This document shows, piece after piece, positions 23,201 through 35,200 of a DNA stretch of 64,000 nucleotides. Location of the stretch: positions 13,355,834 through 13,419,833 of the forward strand of contig JAQFVV010006215.1 in assembly GCA_028023455.1 (NCBI GenBank). The letters are read 5' to 3'. Every line of letters begins with the position of its first letter. Position 1 is the stretch's first letter. The notes under the pieces were generated by a model. It ran no database searches. It worked only from the letters and a program-made list of their open reading frames with translations, and had not been told where the DNA came from. The DNA comes from Epiperipatus broadwayi. Its lineage: Eukaryota; Onychophora; Udeonychophora; Euonychophora; Peripatidae. A program made the position numbers and the translations under genes.

Positions 23201-26200
23201 AAGCCAGAAACTAGTCTGGGGATATTGGATGAGTAGGCATTAGATAGGGATTTTATGCACAAGCCTTCTGGCATCCATTGATTACTCTGTTTAGCACAGG
23301 GTGGCACTACTGTATGGAGAGAGTTTTGCCTTGTTTATAAACAATTATGTGCTAGTATGAGATGGTGATCATGTGATGCTTAGTGGTTTAACACCAATCC
23401 TGCCTAATATGATAGTGGTGGCTATGATTGTTAAAAAGCCAAAGACACCAAAATGTATGGGTGCTGAATTGAGTTCAGACCCATATGACTATATAAGCTA
23501 TTGAGCTTAAATTGAAAATATTTTTTATGTTTTCAATTTCATTCTCATAGTTTTGTAGTTAAGTACAGATAAAAGGTGGTTGCTGGAGGGTTGCATTAGA
23601 TCCTAAGATCTAGATGCAGTGCTCTCAGATCCAAAACTCCTCACTGATGATGGCCACAAGCCAGAAACTAGTCTGGGGATATTGGATGAGTAGGCATTAG
23701 ATAGGGATTTTATGCACAAGCCTTCTGGCATCCATTGATTACTCTGTTTAGCACAGGGTGGCACTACTGTATGGAGAGAGTTTTGCCTTGTTTATAAACA
23801 ATTATGTGCTAGTATGAGATGGTGATCATGTGATGATAAATGTTGTACTTAGGCAACTAAAAATATAACTAATAAATAACACAAATGAATTAATTCATAA
23901 ATTGGCTCTATGATAGTTTGGATTTACATCTACAATGGACTCCTGAATTTGTAAGGCATCAATGGGTCCCTAATAAGTATATCTGTTTAGCAAAGAAGAT
24001 AAAATTCAATAAATAATATTTTACTTGCTAGTGAATTATAATATGTGATATACACTTAAATATTTTAATTGTAAATAAATTGTGTAATAATGATTACACA
24101 ATAGGAAAAGCAAAGTACTTAAGTTAATAATAATATAAATTTATTGAATAAACATTTACTCATTGAGGTGACTAAGACAAAATTTTATCAATTGCAGCCT
24201 AATATTGTATAATATATTTTTATAATTTAGATTGCAATTAATAGAAACAGGACTGTGATTAAAATTATTAATGCATATCAAAAAGGGTTAATTACAAATT
24301 AATACATTAACAATTGATTTGTCTTAATTACATGAGTCTATTATTTAAGCTTATATTGAACGATAAGATAAAACTATTACAATTATGATTATTAATAATA
24401 AAAAAAAGACTTTGGTAAATGTTTTATTGTTAAGCTACTATTATACTCTTAACCATTATTATTAAATGAAATTTATTTCATTTAGATAATTTTAAAAAAT
24501 TTATCTCTTAGCATCTGTTACCAAGTTTAGCTTGTATATATAATTTCAGCTTAGATTCCACTATCTCATTAATCTTGATAACAAAATACAAATATAGTTT
24601 TCCATAAACATTTTTATCCTTAAGTGATATTCAACCATTCTTTGTTGATATTGCAATCCATGGTAAATTTGATAGTGTTATAGATTCATGACAGTTAAGC
24701 ATAGCATTTGTTGTTGTAATCATTCTGTCTGAATCATAAAGATATTAAATGATGGAAAGTCTGTGTTCCTTCACCGCAAAATAAAATTTCTACTCACAGC
24801 ACATATTTCCTTATTATAAATCCAGAATCTATTTGTAAAAGTAAGATAAACTAAAACACAAAATTTTAAGCAAAAGACAATATTTGCATTCTCTTTGCTG
24901 AATTTGTTCCTGTAGCTATAATAACACAAAACACAGTCTTTTCCTTTTTGTTTCTTTAAATATTGGCTCTGAATATGTGATTTTCTTTTTTCTAATCTTA
25001 AGGCATTGCCAGTATTCACCATAATTTAATAAAAAGCATTTCATTTTTAATTTAATCAATAAAGTATCCATTCATTCTACATTTAACTCAAATTAACCAA
25101 CATATTTATTAAATATAAGATCTTTAATAGTTTTCTTTATTTAGCTATTTATACACTACAAAGAGAATTATACATATTGTAACAGAATAAATATGTGGGC
25201 CATGAAAGAATGGGCCTGGTTTGATAATGCTTGTGATTTGCAGTGCCATTTGTAACAGAATAAAAATGAGAGTATGTTCTTCTTTTAATGTTTCACAGAT
25301 TTGAGAGTTATTTGTAATTGAATAACTATAATGACCATGGGAAATGAAAACTTTAATGTAATCTGAATGAAAATATAGCCAAACTCAGTCATCATTTGCA
25401 TCTGAATAAAAATATACTCTGAAGTTGAATTCCATTTATAACAGAATAAAATATAGGGTCATACTGTATCCCAAGTCATAGTCTAATTGTTGATCACCAT
25501 TTGTAACAGAATAAAATTTGAACCAATGAAGAACAATCCTAATTTATTAATACATGTGAATTGTAGCATCATTTATAACAGAATGAAAATAATAAACTAA
25601 ACTAAAATGAATATCAATCAATGAATAGCAATCTAACACTTAATTCTATAAAACAATGATAATAATTTTTATTATAACCCTATAGATTCAAATAACATTT
25701 AGAACAAATAGAAAACAGATAAAATCATTATTTCAAATTACTATATATTAATCTCATTTACGTTCTTTATTACTTTTACAATGCTTTTTACAACCCACTA
25801 TTGACAGGGGCAATCTTCAGAACTATAACAAACACAATACAAATACATGAATAGTTGGTTATAAAAAGCATTGTAAAAGTAATAAAGAATGTAAATGACA
25901 TTAATATTATATGGATTTGGCAATGCAATAAGAAAGATAAAGTTATAATATTTGAAATTACCTTAAAATATAAGCATTATTTGCAATAAGTTAAAATTAA
26001 AGCAATAAAACTAAATGTCACTATTTTGTAAATAAAGTATATGCCTATTATATGAATTCTTTATAATAGAATGAATATAATGACAAAGGATTACACATAC
26101 ACTTTAATATTCCTCATAAATCAACTCACTTTATAATAATACAAACTTGTACCAAATATCAAACATTATTTCTCTTTATATTTAAATGAAATAATTAATG

Positions 26201-29200
26201 GATGGATGAACTAATAATCTTAATATGCCCTAAAAGTTTGCAATGTCAGTGATATCTAACAAAATATATAACTCAATAATTGATTTCTAATTACAACTAA
26301 ACAAAATAAAAGTACTGCTAACTCAACCATGCTATTCTACTAATATCAATACACTTCTATTAACTAAGGTGATTATAATAAGATTTAATATTTAATAATA
26401 ATACAAAATCAATTAACCTAATATATCTTTCCATTTTCACCAACTTGATATATTATAAAATAAAATTATCTTATTTTTGTTTCGAAAAAAATTCATAAAA
26501 AAATATATATATATCTTATTAAATAACCATAAGATTTTCAATATCCAATCATACCAATGTATATAATAAATGATAGATTCCTATTTCATACTTATTCAAA
26601 TCCTTTGGACAAATCATATTCAATTACTCTTCAGCTTAATAAAGCCAAATTGTTAAAACTTAAAACTATAATTGCCAAAGCAGATTGTTAGATCTATTAT
26701 AATCAAATATTAATATTAAAATTTACTATTTAAACTAAATTTACAATCCACACTAACGAACATTAAATATAATTAAAGCAAATCACTAATTTGTAACAGA
26801 ATCAAATATATTACTAGTTTATAATTGAATAAGATTATGATCTTTATGGCTATGCACTGACTTTATCTAACATTCATTTTAATCAATAATGATTTAAAAT
26901 AAAATATGCAAATGTTTGATTTCAATGGGTCAATTCATATGTAATTTTTATCCTAATATAACTTACTTATCACTAACAAAGTAATTACAATGAGCTTCTA
27001 ATTACTTATTAAATATTTTAAAATGTCAAATCAGTTAATTTATTGCTGTATAAAATTTATACCTGATCTGATAATAAACATTAAATTCAGTACAAAGAAA
27101 ATGATATGTAATTATACTTTTTTACCCATCCTGTGGTTTTGATTTCTGGATTATTTTGTAATAGTTTCTAATGAATTATGTGGTATAATTAATTAGTGAA
27201 TATTGTTTTATCCAAACACAACCAGTAAATTTGCATTGTAAAATTGAATGATAACCAAACAAGTTTAACTTGTTTTAAGTTAATTCAAAACTTATTAACA
27301 AAATGATATAAATTAAAATCATATATATATATGGCAAATAAACATTTAAATTGTATGGGTATAATCTGACTATGCTTTAAACAATAGGTTTTCAATTGAC
27401 ATTAACTTTATGCTTAAATAAGTGATTGCACATCAATCTCCACTTATTGGATACTAAATACAAACACATATGCTTATGTAAACAAAAAAAGGTGTAGAAT
27501 GTTTATATTTTTCAAAATATAAGAGAGTTCAAGATATATTTTCATTTTATACTTCATATAATAATATATATAATAATCGAAATAAATATTTATAAATGTA
27601 TCTCTTTATTTGTTAATACAAATTTAAGAGAACAAAATAAAATAAATAATTATTACAATATAATCCTTTTAAATTCCTAATGTAAATAATATATCTGAAG
27701 TTAGTTTACAATCAATAAATAAATAAAAAAATGAGGATTTTAAATTAAAATAACAATTATTATGCTGCAAAATATAAATTCAAACTTAGATATATAAATA
27801 GATTACTACTTAATCTAAAATTATGCCATTTTGTATATCAATAAATATTACACAAAATAAATGAAGAGAAAAAATATATAGCAACAATAATGATCAATAT
27901 AAGCAAACGAACTAAGTAATAGTCTTTAAATACAACTTTTCTAAAATAGTACCATAGTTCTTATGTTTATTTCTTTTAATCGTGATCTGACAATGGTTTA
28001 TTATTCCAGAAAAAGTAGAAATATCATGAAAAGCTATGAGATTAGAAGCACATTTTATTCCAATATTTTCCAAATATCTAAATTATCTTCTCATTCAGCA
28101 GATATTTGAACTATATAAGGTTTATAAGTGTGCATACATTAATTTATATACTCGACAATACAATGTAGATATCCTTTCATTTAGAAAGTAATCAATTCAT
28201 AAAACATTTCAAGTGAACAAACATTAATTTCATCCATGACAATGCTATGGGAATTGAGCCGATTTTTATTTGATGCATAAATAATCTATCAAGTTTATAA
28301 AATTATATCATTTTATAACATTTTATGTTATTAGCTTTTAGTCTTCATCATTGAAAAGTAGGTAATATCCATTTTTAAGGCAAATAACTATTTTGATGGT
28401 TTTTTAAAATGCTAAGAATTTTCATATTTCAATAAATTGTCATCTCTCACAAATTCGATAATCCTGTCCGGCCAATAGATTAACATTATTGCTTTTAGCC
28501 CATCATTCTATCCATTTTACAATCATATACTTTTAAAAATAAATAAAAAAATATTATAAGAAAAAACGTAGATTTGCTTCTATTAAAGCCAAAGTAGAGA
28601 TTTTTCTATTCAGAACTATTTATAACCTTTCTAATTGATTTCAGAGTAACTATAGCAATACCTTTTATTAACTCTTTAGCCAATTCCAACCAGCATCTCT
28701 CAAATAAAAATTTTATTATACAGCAAATAAAATATTTTAGAATTATTACATATAGCAAACATTGAGGTTTCTTAATACAAATATCATTCTTCTATTCTGA
28801 CATAAACTAAACAATTAATAATACATTCTTACTATACTATACTGGAAATATATTTCCATATATATTTTTTCCAGTACAACACCATACAAATAAAATAAAT
28901 ATATTTGAGACCTTAGACATTTAGTTGTATTGTTTGTAATTTATTATTGTAAATGTTGTGATGAAACGAACAATAATTTTATCCAAACTTTATTATTCAC
29001 ATATCCATTTTAAAATTAATAAAGTCAATTCACAATTTTATACAATACAATTGATAATAGATAATTTTTTTTATACCAATACTATCACTGTTATAGCAAC
29101 ACAGTTCAATGCTTTATAGGTTAACATATCCACCATGAAAATCAAACAAGAAAGAAAAAAAAATTATGGTTGACATTTCACTGCATACTGAAACTCATCT

Positions 29201-32200
29201 CAGACTTCTGTAGGTACAACAGATAATTATAAAACTTAATATATCACTTGATTTTTTAAATTTACTCTGTCTATTATACATAAAGATCTTAATATACTTT
29301 GTATTGTAATAATATTAGTTTAGGAAATTGCTTAGAACGCTGAACCTCAAATTATTTGTTTTATTTTCTCCAGCAAGATAAAAGAGTGAGATTTTAAAAG
29401 TATATATATTCTTTTTTTCTTCAAACTCCTAATTCATAACAAAATGAATTTGTACCCTTCTCTGCAAGACCAGTCACCTCTTAATCATTAAAGCTATCTA
29501 CTGGAAGTTTGGAATAATGAATGATTGCCCACACTTTATTGCATTTAAATTCTCCCCTTAAACTATTTTCTGACTTTTGCCTTTATCAATGAAACTTTGG
29601 AATCTATAGCTGAAAGCAATATAGTTGAGCATCCAGCAACAACTTTTAACTCTAATTTACTATTTAGTCTCAAGACCTGAAATTCAAATCAATGTAATCA
29701 AGTCAACTTGCTCAAACAATTATATAGATCTGATTTTAATACCCTGTTTTTCTTTAACTGTAGGTAGGGAGAATGTTCATCTTATTGTGTGAAGTTGGAA
29801 AATTAAATGATATGCTGTTATTAAAACTAAATACACAGAGCATACAAATAACTCCATGATAATAATCAAAAAATTTCCCAGGTATAATTATAAAACCAAA
29901 AATTACATTTTTTGCTCATCATTTATATTTAAAAGAAATTTCCGTTTAAACAACTTGTGAAGCTATCCAGAAGTAGTACATCATCTTTTTTTAGATTATC
30001 CAATTACGCCTTTTTAAAAAAGCATATGGAACATGCAAACTCTCCATACATTAGCACCACTCAGTGCAAACCAGCGTAATCAATGGATGCAGGAAGATTT
30101 GTACATAAAATCTCTATCTAGGGTACTCATCCAATATCTCCAGACTAGTTTCTAGCTTGTGACTTTCATAAGTGAGGCGCCTTGGCTCTGAGAGCACTGT
30201 ACCTAGGTCTTAGGATCTAATGCAACTTTCCAGAAGCCACCTTTTACCTTATTAGTTAACTATAAAGCTTTGAGTATAAAATGAAAACACAATAATGGTT
30301 TCAATCTAAGCTCCTTAGCTTGTATAGTCATATAAATCTGAACTCTGTTCAGTATCTATACTTTTTGGCATCTTTGGTTCTTTAATAACCACAATCACCA
30401 TAATCCTAATGGGCAGGATTGGTATTAAACCATCAATCATCATGTGATCACCATTGTTTATGCTTACACAAGCTGTTTTCACAGAGGCAAAACTCTCCAT
30501 ATCGTAGCACTACTCAGTGCAAGTCAGAGTAATCAATTGATGCAGGAAGGTTTGTGCATAAAATCCCTATCTAATGCTTACTCATCTGATATTCCCAGAC
30601 TAGTATCAAGTTTGTGGCTTTCATCAGTCTGGGAAAATTGGATGAGTAGGCACTAGGTAAAGATTTTATGCACAAACCTTCCTGCATCTATTGATTACAC
30701 TGAGTCATGCTATTGTATGGAGAGTTTTGCCCCCGTGGAAATAGCTTGTGTAAGCATAAAGAATGCTGATCATGTGATGTTTGATGATTTAATACCAATC
30801 CTGCTTAATAGGATTATGGTGACTGTGGTTATTAAAGAACCAAAGATGCCAAAAAATATGGATGCTGAACTGAGTTCAGATCTATATAACTGTACAAGCT
30901 AATGAGCTTAGCTTGAAAACATTATTGTGTTTTTATTTTGGACTCAAAGCTTTATAGTTAGTTAATAAGGTAAAAAGGTGGTTGCTGGAGAGTTGCATTA
31001 GATCTTAAAATCTAAGTGTGCAGTGCTCTCAGATCCAAGGTTTCTCACTGATGAAAGCCACAAGCTAGAAACTAGTCTGAGGATATTGGATCAGTAGGCA
31101 CTACTAGATAGGGATTTTAAGCACAAACCTTCCTGCATCCATTGATTGATCTGGCTTGCACTACGTGGTGCTACTGTATGGAGAGTTTTGCCTCTGTAAA
31201 AACAACTTGTTGTAAGCATAAAGAATGGTAATTATGTGACATATGGAATGTGATTAAAAAAATGACCAAGTATTGTATTCTGTTTTGTTATGATTCATAT
31301 TTCTATTACATTATGTCTAGATAAAAACAATATAACTTACTATAACCAAACTAAGAATTTAGATTTAAAGTACTACATATTAAAAAGTAATCATATATTG
31401 GCATTCATAATTTCTACTATTTGGAGTTACCACTAATAAACCCTTTCTAACATTTGTGAATTGTTGCTGCTGTTATTGTAATCTTTTTTATTATTATTAT
31501 TTTTTACCATACTGCTAAACTGGAATTAATATATAAATTAATTTACTCTGAAATATGTATAGTGTTATAAATAATAAATGTGTGAATATATATGTATATA
31601 TGGTAATGTTAATCTAAATAAAGTTTTATCACAAAAAATACTTAGCATACAAATACAATTTAAACATGATACAAAATGACATTTTGCATTTCATAAATCA
31701 AAAAAAAAAAAAACCTAGTTAGTCATATTAATTTTAAAATAATGATTTTACATTCAGCATATGTGTACTGTGTCACCTATTTACATTATGATAGACATCA
31801 GCCTAAAATTTATATGAAACATTTTAAATTCAGTACAAATTATCCATATTGATGTGTTCATTTTAAATGTAGATAAAAAAATTAGTGCAACTTAAATTTC
31901 TCCTCTCTCTTAATATAGTAATGCGAGTTTCTAATCCTGCTAACTCTAAGTACAAACAACATAGAAAAGAGAAACAAAATATTGCAATCAAATATTTACA
32001 GTAATATAAATAAAAACTTTAAATATAAGTAAAATTAGCAATAAAAAAAATTATTAATTAAATTAAATGAATAAATATAAACATTTTCATTTAGGGAAAT
32101 TTTAGAATTTTAATAGTACTTCACAAATTTGGGTACGACTATGAATCTTGAATACTAGTTTGAACTTCTAGGGTGTGTTGTATATTGTTCAGATTCTCTT

Positions 32201-35200
32201 GAAAATATATATTTTCTGATGAGCTGTCTTTACATTGATAAATTCTTACTCTTTGATGTGTTTTTTTGGGGGGCAACAGTTACAATTTTATTACATCTTC
32301 ATGGTGAAATATTACAGTTAGGTCTTTTATAATTTGTCAGACACATAATATGAGAGGTAGGTAGATTCAAAGTTGAAAACAATTACCATTGAAGGTCAAG
32401 TAGGCTATACCATAATAGGATCAACTACCACTGGAATATCTAATGGAATTTTCAGGTGCTATGGCAATGTGTTGAAGCTTTTTCAGTTCTAAATATATAG
32501 TTAGGATCTTCTGCTTGATGAATACTATCTCTTATAATTGCCATTAAAACTTTTGTCCACTAAGTCTATTTTTAATAAAAGTCTGCATGAACTTGTCATA
32601 CAACTACTGTATGATAGAATGTTTTTTTTTTATTATTTTAAACATGTCTTTAATAGTTTCTTATTTCATAATATCAAGCAGACAAAATATTAAAGCCATT
32701 ATTAAATTATCAAATGCATATGTACTAATCCAATAATTGAAACTACACTAAGCAATTGTCTTGTTTTTCTGTTTATCCAAATAGAATCTATTATATATTT
32801 ATCATTTCTTGGATAAAATCTCTACTATAGTCCAAAATCATCTAATGCAATTTTAATGTTTTAAATTTTTAAAAAGTAAGAATGTAAGTTTTACATCAAG
32901 ATCTTTCATTTTCAAACACTATTTTTCAATTAATCTTAAACAATATTTCATTTTATTTTTTCATTATTTTACCAAATATCTTAACTTTTATTTAGTATGT
33001 TTCAATAGCTTTTGTAATAAGGAAATGGTAATTGTATATAATAACTTAAAATTCAATCATTGACATATGGCATTTTGTAATAGGCATAGTCCATTTATCA
33101 CAATGTATATTATTAAAAAATCTTTTCATTTATAGAAAAGTTTGACATTTATGTATTAATATATTTTACTTGCTAATGTATATAAATCACTGGTCGGAAT
33201 GGCTAACTCAAAAGCTAAATGCTCTGGAAGGAAAAATTGACCATTTGAATCTCTTCCTGAGAATATGATAAATAAGTAATTATTGCATATAATTTAAAAA
33301 AAAAAAACACATATTCTCACAATCTATATAGGTGCACACATATTAATAACTTTTAATTTTGAAAATCTATTTTTCATTAATCTTTGGATTTATTGAATGT
33401 TTTATAACATTGCATATAGAGTAAATTAATTTATTGTGTAATATATAACATTATAATCTAATCAATATATAGATGAATTTGATAATCATTGCTTTTATAT
33501 TTTTTAATCTGAATTAAATTATATTTTATTAAATGTAATTTCATATTTTTAAAAAAATATTGTTTTTTTTAACATTATTGTCATACTTCACAAATAAATA
33601 TAGGTGTTATCTTATTGCTTATTTTTGTAATTACTGACACATTATACATAGAACAAATATTTTTCAATGCACGATTATGCAGAGAAAATGTATCTGATAT
33701 ATATAAATTTTAGTCTGGATATTAATGAGAGGAAGATGATCTACTATAAAATTTATTAGTCTAGCTATTAATAAAATCTGCCAAACTGAACAGATCTCAG
33801 AAATGATAAGAGAAAGAAAAACTAAAATAGTGGAAAGCAACTCTGCTACATTAGACTTCAATGGATAATATTGTCGAGATTCAAGATCATAAAAAAACTG
33901 ATACTGCAAGAATATTGGTTATTTTATTGAGATGCTGAAAGCAAGGATAATATTGCATTACATATACTGAGAAGTGCATATATTTAGCCCTCCCAGAAGA
34001 ACAGTGAAAAAAAAAGTCTTGCTCATTAGGCTTGTCATTTACTGTGTAATGAAGGTTTAAATGCTTTCCTTTTTTTTAAATCTCCTAATTAAGAAAAGCT
34101 AGATACCCATTTGCAATCATTGATGAATGATTAATTTGGTTGTGAGCCAGCTACATATATAAAAAAAAAATCCTTAATCTGATTGGAACTTTAGAATAAC
34201 TTCATGTTTCTCTTAGGACATAATAAGAAGAAATATTATGACACTACAAGACCCATTAAAATACTTTATATTTATATACTCCTAAATTTAATTTGTTACA
34301 ATAAATAAAAAGCTAATGCTAAAAAAATGTTATTATTTTATTACTTTAGGTGCAGTTTCCATCTCATCATTTTGTGAAAATTTGTCTGGTAGTAAAGAAA
34401 GCAGTATGACTATTCCTGAAAGTTATTATGGATATGTTGATAATGTTAATATTTTTAATCTTCATGACAAAAGTTTTGTTCATTTTATTTCGGCTAACAA
34501 TTCAATATGCACTCTTGTTTTATGTAATCGCTTTGAAGAATCTTTGGATGAACTTAAGGTAATAAAAAGTTTTTGTATTTTTAAGAAATTTAATATTTGT
34601 TAAATTAATTTATCAGTATCTTGTATTCTCATTATAGTAAATTACTGATAATAAATACATAAGTTTATACCTTTTTTTTTTTTTTAAGATCGTTTGTAAA
34701 AATATACTACATTGTTTGGATTTAGCAATGGTAAAACCAGAACTTCTAATAGGAGGTGGTTGTTTTGAAGCATATTTAAGTAAATTTTTACAACAACAGG
34801 TATATTTTAAACTTACTTAAAACTATTCAACAAATGGTTTGTCTTAAAACAGAATCATTACAATGAGATTCATTTTGAGTAAATGATAGTAAAATAACAT
34901 TGTGTAGATTAATATCAAACATAATAACAAAATTAGTTATTCATCTTAATTGAAGATACCAAATGCAATTAAATTAAGTTTATACCCCTTATGCTGATTA
35001 AAAAGGAGAAGTTTTTTATATAGACATATGGAATAAATTTTGAATAAACTAATAATAGTTTAATGCAAGAATTAAAAAAATCTTTGAAAAGATTGCACTA
35101 CAGTTGATAAATTTGAATACAAAGACAGAAATTAAAGATAACATAGAAATATAGAATTTGTAGAGAAAGAAAAATTGTATATTAGATTTTTTTATTTACT

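Larger units (their letters stand above)
22228..23834. mobile_element. Hammerhead-ribozyme repeat array (retrozyme/Penelope-like), 457-nt units
   Basis: The array is bounded by an exact 13-bp direct repeat (22215-22227 and 23835-23847). It consists of one complete inverted unit (from 22233, period 458), a partial inverted unit (22691-22885), two complete direct units (starts 22886 and 23343, period exactly 457), then a 35-nt tail (23800-23834) that repeats the unit start. Each inverted or direct unit carries a hammerhead ribozyme. Tandem units with a tail, a 5' inverted copy and variable-length target duplications are known of Penelope-like elements and of the small retrozymes of animals. There is no reverse transcriptase inside, so movement would need help in trans. 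Confidence 0.85.
30032..31239. mobile_element. Second hammerhead-ribozyme repeat array (older copy)
   Basis: It is flanked by the direct repeat CATATGGAA (30023-30031 and 31240-31248). It contains one inverted unit (to about 30485), a second partial inverted unit (to about 30629), a partial direct unit and a complete direct unit, and ends in a shortened tail. It is clearly diverged from the array at 22228 by substitutions and small indels. The ribozymes in the inverted arm are damaged while the one at 31033 retains its core. Confidence 0.8.

Noticed and set aside
22228-23834. CRISPR-like array because of regular direct repeats
   Set aside because: The genome is eukaryotic; the units are 457 nt, contiguous without spacers, and partly inverted.
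34316-34606. Open frame of 95 codons from the ATG at 34316 as an independent gene
   Set aside because: Only 34350-34558 matches MKKS; the ATG lies upstream of the splice acceptor and the frame runs into the next intron.
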